From Alviniconcha marisindica (taxonomy: Eukaryota > Mollusca > Gastropoda > Provannidae): a stretch of DNA of 64,000 bases. The notes under the pieces are model-generated. The model saw only the letters and a list, made by a program, of their open reading frames with translations. It was not told the origin of the DNA and did not search any database. Position 1 is the first letter of the stretch. Each line of letters opens with the position of its first letter. The DNA is taken from positions 1,276,501 through 1,340,500 of the forward strand of contig JABMCL010002130.1 in NCBI GenBank assembly GCA_018857735.1. Direction: 5' to 3'. Position numbers and translations under genes: made by a program. This document shows, piece by piece, positions 42,995 through 64,000 of this stretch.

Positions 42995-44110
42995 ATTGTT
43001 TGGGGCGATGGTCCGTGAGGCACTGTCCGATGGGGCGACGGTCCGTGAGGCACTGTCCGATGGGGCGATGGTCCGTGAGGCACTGTCCGATGGGGCGATG
43101 GTCCGTGAGGCACTGTCCGATGGGGGCTTGAGGCACTGTCCGATGGGGCGATGGTCCTGAGGCACTGTCCGATGGGGCGATGGTCCGTGAGGCACTGTCC
43201 GATGGGGCGATGGTCCGTGAGGCACTGTCCGATGGGGCGATGGTCCGTGAGGCACTGTCCGATGGGGCGATGGTCCGTGAGGCACTGTCCGATGGGGCGA
43301 TGGTCCGTGAGGCACTGTCCGATGGGGCGATGGTCCGTGAGGCACTGTCCGATGGGGCGATGGTCCGTGAGGCACTGTCCGATGGGGCGATTGGGTCCGT
43401 GAGGCACTGTCCGATGGGGCGATGGTCCGTGAGGCACTGTCCGATGGGGCGATGGTCCGTGAGGCACTGTCCGATGGGGCGACGGTCCGTGAGGCACTGT
43501 CCGATGGGGCGATGGTCCGTGAGGCACTGTCCGATGGGGCGACGGTCCGTGAGGCACTGTCCGATGGGGCGATGGTCCGTGAGGCACTGTCCGATGGGGC
43601 GATGGTCCGTGAAGTACTGTTCGATGGGGCGATGGTCCGTGAGGCACTGTCCGATGGGGCGATGGTCCGTGAGGCACTGTCCGATGGGGCGATGGTCCGT
43701 GAGGCACTGTCCGATGGGTGATGGTCCGTGAGGCACTGTCCGATGGGGCGATGGTCCGTGAGGCACTGTCCGATGGGATGATGGTCCGTGAAGTACTGTT
43801 CGATGAGTGATGGTCCGTGAAGTACTGTCCGATGGGGCGATGGTCCGTGAGGCACTGTTCGATGGGGCGATGGTCCGTGAGGCACTGTCCGATGGGGCGA
43901 TGGTCCGTGAGGCACTGTCCGATGGGGCGATGGTCCGTGAGGCACTGTTCGATGAGATGATGGTCCATTGAGGCACTGTCCGATGGGGCGATGGTCCATT
44001 GAGGCACTGTCCGATGGGGCGATGGTCCGTTGAGGCACTGTTCGATGGGGCGATGGTCCGTTGAGGGGCTGTTCGATGGGGCGATGGTTGTACTCGGTGG
44101 GGCGATATCC
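42995..44110. repeat. Minisatellite, 30 bp unit, ~36 copies
   Basis: The unit is GATGGTCCGTGAGGCACTGT then CCGATGGGGC. Variants GACGG, GAAGTACTGTTCGATG and GTCCATTGAGG cluster toward the 3' end. The unit is in multiples of three, so both strands show open frames up to 400 codons. Confidence 0.97.
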
Positions 44111-44234
44111 GGACAGGCTATTCTAAGCGCATACACGCGCACACAAGTACATACCTATGCGCAGTTTACAAGCAAGTGAAAAACAGACAGACAATAAACA
44201 GAGATTTGTGGCGGAGAAGTATAGCAGCGCGGAG

Positions 44235-44495
44235 CAGACAACACGGCCGGTCTATAATTGTTTCGAAAAAAAGAGAATTGTCTTGGGGTTAGGTTTGAAG
44301 GAGTCCAGACAGGGTTTCTTTGGGAGAGGAATGGGAAGGCCATTCCATGTAAAGGGGTCGAGGACGGAAAAGGCCCGGGAACCAGCAGCTGAAAGTCTGC
44401 TACGTGGAGTCTGGAGGCTGAACAGGAGTATGAGAAGCGGAGAGGACGGGAAGGGGTGTAAAGAAGTGAAGACAGTCACCGCTGAGACAGTAATA
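44235..44495 (-). mobile_element. LINE ORF2 C-terminal fragment
   Basis: Minus-strand translation contains LFSLQTPRSRLSAAGSRAFS, VLDPFTWNGLPIPL and KKPCLDSFKPNPKTILF, related to the + copy at 28.45-28.65 kb. An attached 44495-44580 piece with GTATAGCGCCGGCTCTCTGA resembles LINE/SINE 3' tails. Confidence 0.75.
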
Positions 44496-44934
44496 ACTGG
44501 AGATTGGTGTTTGTATAGCGCCGGCTCTCTGACAGAAACAGCCTCACGGCCCTTCAGAATAAAACTAACTATAATAACATGACTGGACTGCAAAGATGAT
44601 GAATAAAATGTTTGTTTAGGTAGTAGAATTCATAATGGTACATGCTAAATGCCTCGTGAAATTAGACACATTCAGTTAACTACTGCATTTAAAACCGCTC
44701 TCAACACCAATCTGTTTGAAAGCTGCCACTGCTAGCAAATTCTCTATCCCCTCCAACTTGTTCAATCATTTCAGTGGAGTGCTGTGGTGTGTATGTGTGT
44801 CTGTCTGTCTGTCTTTCTGTCTGTGTGTGTGTGAGTAATAATGTCTCAACGTGGATGTTTAAATTTGATTTCTGTGCAAGGCGCCGGGCTCTGTTTTCAT
44901 GTTAGAGATTCGCGCTTTAAAAACAACAACCTCA

Positions 44935-45065
44935 TGACAATAATACTATTTTATTGCTAAATGTCAAGATATGCGCAAGGAATGTTACATATTTACGCTA
45001 ATCACAGTACGAAAAGGGTATGTTACATCAACAACAAAAATTGGAATAAAACGTCATTGTAAATA
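44935..45065 (-). mobile_element. Dispersed repeat, copy 2 (partner of 31225-31380)
   Basis: Shares ATGCGCAAGGAATGTT and TATGTTACATCAACAAC blocks, in the same order and spacing, with the 31.2 kb copy. Confidence 0.7.
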
Positions 45066-45089
45066 CATACTCGTAATTATATGTTGTTA

Positions 45090-45358
45090 TTATTATTATA
45101 GAGTTTAAAGAGCAAAAGGAAACATTGTACATGACAGCACAATTTGGAACTTTTCGTTATTATTATAGAGTTTAGAAAGCAGAAGGAAACATTGTACATG
45201 ACAGCACGATTTGGAACTTTTCATTATTATTATAGAGTTTAAAAAGCAGAAGGAAACATTGTACATGACAGCACGATTTGGAACTTTTCGTTATTATTAT
45301 AGAGTTTAAAAAGCAGAAGGAAACATTGTACATGACAGCACGATTTGGAACTTTTCGC
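45090..45358. repeat. 67 bp tandem repeat, 4 copies, growing out of a LINE fragment
   Basis: The unit is ATTGTACATGACAGCACGAT, TTGGAACTTTTCG, TTATTATTATAGAGTTTA, AAAAGCAGAAGGAAAC. The minus-strand reading KVPNRAVMYN continues in frame from the LINE fragment on its right (SITKLRKVPNRAV), so the array includes LINE coding sequence. Confidence 0.9.
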
Positions 45359-45475
45359 AGCTTGGTAATACTTTTCAGTGGAACGTCAGACAGATGTGCG
45401 TTGCAATAGTCAAGACGCGAAAGAACAAAACATGGCACCAGTGTTACAGCTGACTGGACATCCAAAAACTTCCTC
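45355..45475 (-). mobile_element. LINE ORF2 fragment
   Basis: Minus strand: QSAVTLVPCFVLSRLDYCNA and HLSDVPLKSITKL, the SRLDYCNA motif downstream of RT in CR1/L2-type LINEs. Confidence 0.85.
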
Positions 45476-45594
45476 TTTTTTTATCTGACGAATCTGGTTT
45501 CCATACACTACTGATGTGCTGTTTCTTGAACAATACAGGATCATGGGTAATTCCCAGACTCTAGCCTCGCGTGTAAGGACAGTGTGATCTGGAA

Positions 45595-46230
45595 ACCAGC
45601 AGCATCAGCAGCATCCCTACCGACCCCAGCCGGAACTGACAGCTGACAACCAGCAGCATCAGTAGCATCCCTACCGACCCCAGCCGGAACTGACAGCTGA
45701 CAACCAGCAGCATCAGTAGCATCCCTACCGACCCCAGCCGGAACTGACAGCTGACAACCAGCAGCATCAGTAGCATCCCTACCGACCCCAGCCGGAACTG
45801 ACAGCTGACAACCAGCAGCATCAGTAGCATCCCTACCGACCCCAGCCGGAACTGACAGCTGACAACCAGCAGCATCAGTAGCATCCCTACCGACCCCAGC
45901 CGGAACTGACAGCTGACAACCAGCAGCATCAGTAGCTTCCTACCGACCCCGGCCGGAACTGACAGCTGACAACCAGCAGCATCAGTAGCGTTCCTACCGA
46001 CCCCAGCCGGAACTGACAGCTGACAACCAGCAGCATCAGTAGCGTTCCTACCGACCCCGGCCGGAACTGACAGCTGACAACCAGCAGCATCAGTAGCGTT
46101 CCTACCGACCCCGGCCGGAACTGACAGCTGACAACCAGCAGCATCAGTAGCGTTCCTACCGACCCCGGCCGGAACTGACAGCTGACAACCAGCAGCATCA
46201 GTAGCATTCCTACTGACCCCGGCCGGAACT
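45595..46230. repeat. Minisatellite, 54 bp unit, ~12 copies
   Basis: The unit is CAGCAGCATCAGTAGCATCC, CTACCGACCCCAGCCGGAAC, TGACAGCTGACAAC. Left copies have AGCATCCCTACC/CCCAGCC; right copies (from ~45930) have AGCGTTCCTACC/CCCGGCC, so there are two homogenised blocks. Confidence 0.97.
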
Positions 46231-46605
46231 GACGGAGGCCATGGGTTGAGTTTGTCATCTGAACGTATGACAGAGGTCGTGGGTTGAGTTTGTCATCTGA
46301 ACGTATGACAGAGGTCGTGGGTTGAGTCTGTCATGTGAACGTATGACAGAGGTCGTGGGTTGAGTTTGCTCATCTAGAACGTTGACAGATGTGTCTGCGG
46401 CATCTGTCCATCATCTGAAACGTACTGGGTACGCCCAGAAGGTCGTGGGTTGAGTTTGTCATGTGAACGTATGACAGAGGTCGTGGGTTGAGTTTGTCAT
46501 GTGAACGTATGACAGAGGTCGTGGGTTGAGTCTACAGGGTGAACGTATGACAGAGGTCGTGGGTTGAGTCTACAGGGTGAACAAGGCAGTCTAGAGCTGA
46601 GCGTT
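46230..46605. repeat. Minisatellite, ~38 bp unit, ~9 copies, with a captured LINE segment
   Basis: The unit is GACAGAGGTCGTGGGTTGAG then TTTGTCATCTGAACGTAT. Between 46378 and 46440 one unit contains GATGTGTCTGCGGCATCTGT and GAAACGTACTGGGTACGCCC, a copy of the adjacent LINE fragment at 46619-46675. Confidence 0.9.
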
Positions 46606-46608
46606 GGG

Positions 46609-46835
46609 CTACAAAGCTGGATGTGTCTGCGGCATCTGTCCATCATCTGAAACGTACTGGGTACGCCCAGATAGGTCTGACCGAAACCAGCCCAAAGCAG
46701 TTCTCGAAACCCCAAATGCACAGTGCCGTCTTGTGAATAAATGTTCGTGATCTATGGTGTGACACGCAGACGGCGGAAGTAACAGAGCCAGTACGGGGCG
46801 CGTTTCCCACACCAGCTCAGCAAAGCAGGTCACTG
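46609..46835 (-). mobile_element. LINE reverse transcriptase fragment, second LINE family
   Basis: Minus strand: DHEHLFTRRHCAFGVSRTAL then GWFRSDLSGRTQYVSDDGQ, the palm-entry region of an RT related to but distinct from the DHQILLS family elsewhere in the window. Confidence 0.8.
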
Positions 46836-46857
46836 GCCACCTTCAGCAAGGCCGGTT

Positions 46858-47045
46858 CTGTGCTATTGTCCGTGGTTTGTGTTCACCCCCTGTGCTATTG
46901 TCGGTGTTTTGTGTTCACCCCCTGTGCTATTGTCGGTGTTTTGTGTTCACCCCCTGTGCTATTGTCGGTGTTTTGTGTTCACCCCTGTGGTATTGTCTGT
47001 GTCGGTGTTTTGTGGTCACCCCTGTGGTTTTGTTCACCCCTAATG
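46858..47045. repeat. Minisatellite, ~32 bp unit, ~6 copies, adjoining the first transporter exon
   Basis: The unit is TGCTATTGTCGGTGTTTTGT then GTTCACCCCCTG. The last copy lies about 15 bp before the acceptor TTTCTTTCACAG. Confidence 0.93.
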
Positions 47046-47057
47046 TTTCTTTCACAG

Positions 47058-59829
<12,772 letters not shown>

Positions 59830-60610
59830 GTATGTCAGTCAACCTCATGTAACGGTTTGGGGCATTTGACGGAGGGTTAGTCGGTTAACCTTATTTTAAC
59901 GGTCTTATGGCCTTTGACAGCTGTTTGTCAGTTAACTTAAATAACGGTCTTTGGGCATTTGAAAGCTGATTTGTCTGCTCACCTTTTATAACGGTCTTTG
60001 GGCCTTAGACGGCTAGTTTGTCAGTTAACTTTATTTTAACGGTCTCTGGGAGGTTGGTGGGCAAGTTTGTCAGTTAACTAACTCTATTTTAACGGTCTTT
60101 GGGAGGTTGGAGGGCAAGTTTGTCAGTTAACTAACTCTATTTTAACGGTCTTTGGGAGGTTGGAGGGCAAGTTTGTCAGTTAACTAACTCTATTTTAACG
60201 GTCTTTGGGAGGTTGGAGGGCAAGTTTGTCAGTTAACTAACTCTATTTTAACGGTCTTTGGGAGGTTGGAGGGCAGTTTGTCAGCTAACCTTTTTAACGG
60301 TCTTTGGGGGTTGGAGGGCAGTTTGTCAGTTAACTAACTCTATTTTAACGGTCTTTGGGAGGTTGGAGGGCAAGTTTGTCAGTTAACTAACTCTATTTTA
60401 ACGGTCTTTGGGAGGTTGGAGGGCAAGTTTGTCAGTTAACTAACTCTATTTTAACGGTCTTTGGGAGGTTGGAGGGCAAGTTTGTCAGTTAACTAACTCT
60501 ATTTTAACGGTCTTTGAGAGGTTGGAGGGCTAGTTTGTCAGTTAACTAACTCTATTTTAACGGTCTTTGAGAGGTTGGAGGGCTAGTTTGTCAGTTAACT
60601 TTGATTTAAC
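59830..60610. repeat. ~53 bp minisatellite seeded at the 5' splice site of exon 5
   Basis: The exon end TATAACGGTCTTTGGGCCTT, CGACGGCTG-GTATGTCAGT reappears as TATAACGGTCTTTGGGCCTT, AGACGGCTAGTTTGTCAGT near 59990. It then evolves into TCTATTTTAACGGTCTTTGG, GAGGTTGGAGGGCAAGTTTG, TCAGTTAACTAAC, about 10 near-identical copies. Confidence 0.96.
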
Positions 60611-60854
60611 GATATTTCTCTCCACCGGAGCAAAAGTGACCATACAATAGATCTACGCTGATCAAAAGTGAAAAAAGTAGTGTACTACGATATTCCATCC
60701 CTATTAAAGCGGTTCCTTTGAATGGAGAAGGAGGAGAAGAAAACGAAGAAACAAACGGAGACAGAAAGAAGCAAATGACAAACGAACAAACTAGCATATA
60801 AACAGAACTGGAGTTGTCGTAGTGACGTATGTCCTGCCTCCTCTCTCTCTTCCT

Positions 60855-61990
60855 TGCCCTCATTTATGAAGAGTAACGTTCATTATGACAACTTGCCCTC
60901 ATTTATGAACAATAACATTCATCATGAACAGTAACGTTCATTATGACAACTTGCCCACATTTATGAACAATAAAGTACATTATTACAACATGCCCACATT
61001 TATGAACAATAGTGTTTATTATTACAACGTGCCCATATTTATGAACAGTAACGTTCATTATTACAACCTGCCCACATTTATGAACAATAACGTTCATTAT
61101 TACAACCTGCCCACATTTGCTGACAATAACGTTCATTATTACAACCTGCCCACATTTGCTGACAATAACGTTCATTATAATAACGTGCCCATATTTATGA
61201 ACAATAATGTTTATTATGACAACGTGCCCTCATTTATGAACAGTAACGTTCATTATTACAACTTGTCCACATTTATGAACAGTAACGTTCATTATTACAA
61301 CTTCATTTATGAACATTAACCTTCATTGTTACAACTTGTCCACATTTATGAACATTAACGTTCATTATTACAACTTCATTTATGAACATTAACCTTCATT
61401 GTTACAAATTGTCCTCATTTATAAACAATAACGTTCATTATTACAAATTGTCCTCATTTATGAACACTAACCTTCATTATTACAACCTGCCCTCATTTAT
61501 GAACAATAACCTTCATTATTACAACCTGCCCTCATTTATGAACAATAAGGTTCGTTATTACAACTTGCCCTCATTCCTGCTATCATTTATGAACAGTAAC
61601 GTTCATTAATACAACTTGCCATCATTTATGAACAGTAACGTTCATAAATACAACCTGCCATCATTTATGAACAGTAACATTCATTATTACAACTTGCCTT
61701 CATTTCGGAACAATAACATTCGTTATTACAACTTGGCCAACAGTTTTGGAGAATAGCGTTCACTCCATGATTACAACTTTCCGAATATTTTTCAAGAATA
61801 ACATTCACTCCATTATTACACCTTGGCCAACATTTTTTGAGAATAATGTTCACTCCATTATTACAACTTTCCCGGCCTTTTTTTTTTTTTTTTTTTTTTT
61901 AGGATAACGTTCGCTCCATTATTACAACTTCCCCAAAGGTTTTGGGGAATAACATTCAACACATTTTAAGAGTAACGTTCACTCCATTAT
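60855..61990. repeat. ~39 bp minisatellite, ~28 copies
   Basis: The unit is CATTTATGAACAATAACGTT, CATTATTACAACCTGCCCA. The right end (from 61740) is diverged, with CACTCCATTATTACAACTTT and an internal T run at 61872-61891. Confidence 0.94.
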
Positions 61991-61994
61991 TAAA

Positions 61995-62075
61995 AAATAA
62001 TATTAATACATACATTTTCTATAGCGCTATTCCCCGCTGAGCGAGCTCAACGCGCTTGTTCACATACATGTACAT
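61995..62075. mobile_element. LINE/SINE 3' tail fragment
   Basis: TTTTCTATAGCGCTATTCCC then CGCTGAGCGAGCTCAACGCG. This resembles the GCGCTATTCTCCGCTCTCC segment in the SINE at 34.0 kb. Confidence 0.6.
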
Positions 62076-62225
62076 AATATATACCATTGACATTTACTGA
62101 CATATATACATGTACATAATATATACCATTTACATTTACTGACATATCATATACATGTACATAATATATATACCATTGACATTTACTAACATATATACAA
62201 GCGATCGCATGATACATACTTAATA
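62065..62225. repeat. ~50 bp tandem repeat, 3 copies
   Basis: The unit is ATACATGTACATAATATATA then CCATTGACATTTACTGACAT. Confidence 0.9.
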
Positions 62226-62261
62226 AATTACACTAATATAAAACAAGTACTTGTAAAATGT

Positions 62262-62325
62262 AAGTAAGTAAGTTGGTGTTTTCCGCCCAGTCAACCGGTA
62301 CGGTTATATCAGGGCGAACTTGTAA
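62262..62325 (-). mobile_element. Gastropod SINE-like repeat fragment (partner of 7795-7862)
   Basis: TAAGTAAGTAAGTTGGTGTT then CGCCCAGTCAACCGGTACGG and TTATATCAGGGCGAAC: the reverse complement of the 7.8 kb copy. Confidence 0.75.
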
Positions 62326-62423
62326 AACGGCGCATAAAATAACTGTTATAAAAGATAGAGACGTTACAATAATTTATAAAGAAGTGTACTAAGTAATCAT
62401 TATTATTACTAAGCTAAAACGTG

Positions 62424-62441
62424 TACACACACACACACACA

Positions 62442-62501
<60 letters not shown>

Positions 62502-62503
62502 CG
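62424..62503. repeat. (CA)n/(ACGC)n microsatellite
   Basis: CACACA flanks about 14 copies of ACGC. Confidence 0.96.
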
Positions 62504-62576
62504 TACCTCCCTTTCTTACTGTCTCTCTCCCTCCCTCTCCCTCTCCCCTCTCTTTGTCTCACATGCACACATACTC

Positions 62577-62898
<322 letters not shown>

Positions 62899-62914
62899 TC
62901 TCGTGCAGTCAAAG

Positions 62915-63300
62915 TTCTTTGTGCTGCTTCGCCAATGCTAACTGGACGAGGGCACATTTCATATGGTCCATTACCTTTAAAAGAGCATCTTCAGTGTAAT
63001 AAATGTATCTTAGTGCATAAAGTTATCCATAACAAATCACCCCAATATCTGAGACAGCTTGTCCGCACTGGAGCGCGCAACGACCATAGTTCACGGAACA
63101 GCGTTCTTATTTTGCCCAAAACAAGAACTGACATTTATAAGATGAGTTTTGCTTATTCTGGATCCTTTTGTTGGAATGCGCTACCTAGAAGTCTTAAAAT
63201 AGCATGCTCAGTGAGCACATTCAAATCTAAAGCTCTTCAACATTTTCGTACTGAATGTAACATATAAGTTTTCAGTCTTGAACCGTACAGTATTTAGTTT
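62915..63300 (+). mobile_element. LINE ORF2 C-terminal end
   Basis: Plus strand: LPLKEHLQCNKCILVHKVIH, NKSPQYLRQLVRTGARNDHS, GSFCWNALPRSLKIACSVST, FKSKALQHFRTECNI, stop at 63266. This is the typical end of a CR1/L2-type ORF2 (WNSLP..I....S..TFK..LK.HL). It is 5'-truncated by the (CT)n tract. Confidence 0.88.
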
Positions 63301-63750
63301 CCTAATGTTTGATACACCTGGCATTTTATGTGTTTATGTATAAGTGTGTGCGCACGCCCAGGCGTGTGCGTGCATTATGTTTTAAATATATGGATATATT
63401 TTCCTTGGATGGTGAGGTACATTTCTTGTCTTGATTGTATACCAGCTCTGTGCTAAGCATACAAAATATTAATTTAAATGTTTTAATCCTTTTATCTTTC
63501 CAATTTCTGTTCATAGTATTAGCGGTAGTGTATTGTTATCATCGCAGTGCTACTAGAATATTCATTGCCACATCATTGCCATGTATGTGTGTGTATGTGG
63601 AGGAGGGGTGTGCGCGCGCGCGCGCGGTGTGTGTGTGTGTGTGTAATATGTGCATACATGTCTGTGTATATACATGAATGTGTGTATATGTATATATTCC
63701 TTCTATATCTTTTACTTATTAATTTGTTTATATTTTTGTTGTAGTTGTTG

Positions 63751-63793
<43 letters not shown>

Positions 63794-64000
63794 GTTGTTG
63801 TTTTTGTTTTTGTTTTGTTTTTTTGTTTATTTTTATGTACTAATTTAGTATCCATTTCTTTTTCCTTGTTGATATTGTCGTTTTTCTTAAGCTTAATTTT
63901 ATCCCTCCCCTTCCCCTGCTCTCTCTGTAAATTACACAGTTTTTGTTGTTGTTGTTTTGTGTGTGTTTTGTTTTGTTTAGTTTTTGTTTTTGTGTTGTTG
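63300..64000. other. AT/GT-rich sequence with short microsatellites; nothing else recognised
   Basis: Likely LINE 3' UTR at first, then low-complexity T/G-rich sequence with (CG)n-(GT)n at 63612-63640, (GT)n at 63753-63790 and TTTTGTTTTTGT runs to the end. No transporter exon is recognised here. Confidence 0.5.

Noticed and set aside
42938..44142. Minus- and plus-strand open frames up to 400 codons
   Set aside because: The 30 bp array has a unit divisible by three, so all frames without a stop in the unit stay open. Readings shift among three frames with equal length.

Overview
This is a eukaryotic nuclear window, most likely from a gastropod mollusc. Protein-coding sequence occurs only as short exons (84-285 bp) with GT-AG borders, separated by long introns made almost entirely of tandem repeats, microsatellites and broken retroelements. 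The mollusc call rests on the dispersed repeats: the GTTGACTGGGCGT-type SINE tail, L2/CR1-like LINEs, an RNase H-bearing LINE, and a tRNA-derived SINE. I see no bacterial operon, CRISPR array, rRNA gene or intact transposon.

Two genes are recognisable, both on the + strand. (1) 878-25874 is the 3' part of a PRMT7-type protein arginine methyltransferase. Ten exons (878-990, 2949-3181, 4451-4634, 6503-6633, 9774-9897, 12321-12404, 12880-13017, 18517-18753, 20271-20431, 25634-25874) join with fully consistent phases into about 547 residues. They start at the double-E loop of the first methyltransferase domain and run through the second, degenerate domain to a stop at 25872-25874. The AdoMet-binding N-terminus lies upstream of the window. 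(2) 47058-59829 is the 5' half of an SLC7 light-chain amino acid transporter, closest to b(0,+)AT (SLC7A9). Five exons (47058-47187, 48646-48747, 51080-51364, 54895-55020, 59730-59829) cover TM1 to the start of TM6. The rest of the gene is downstream, and a start exon is not securely identified. The two genes have no evident functional link.

Layout: 1-25.9 kb is PRMT7 with about fifteen different minisatellites in its introns. 25.9-27.3 kb holds two short-period arrays in and after the PRMT7 3' UTR. 27.3-46.9 kb is intergenic or far-upstream sequence with LINE and SINE fragments, dispersed-repeat copies, TATA-like elements and arrays of 30-67 bp period. 46.9-60.6 kb is the transporter gene, whose introns contain a 3.4 kb minisatellite, a 1.2 kb pyrimidine tract, a 0.6 kb CA/CG tract and a short element with a hammerhead-ribozyme core. 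60.6-64 kb is more arrays, (CT)n and a LINE 3' end.

The most unusual structural theme is that many of the minisatellites are built from splice junctions. Their unit contains a genuine 5' or 3' splice site plus about 10-50 nt of the adjoining exon (seen at 878, 2949, 47187, 48747, 51080, 51364 and 59829, with weaker cases at 6633 and 25634). The introns therefore carry tens of near-copies of their own splice sites. The second highlight is the hammerhead core at 55295-55327 inside a dispersed element that has a shorter relative near 18.0 kb.

All product calls come from reading the translations against remembered family features. No database search was run, and unit lengths and copy numbers were counted by eye.
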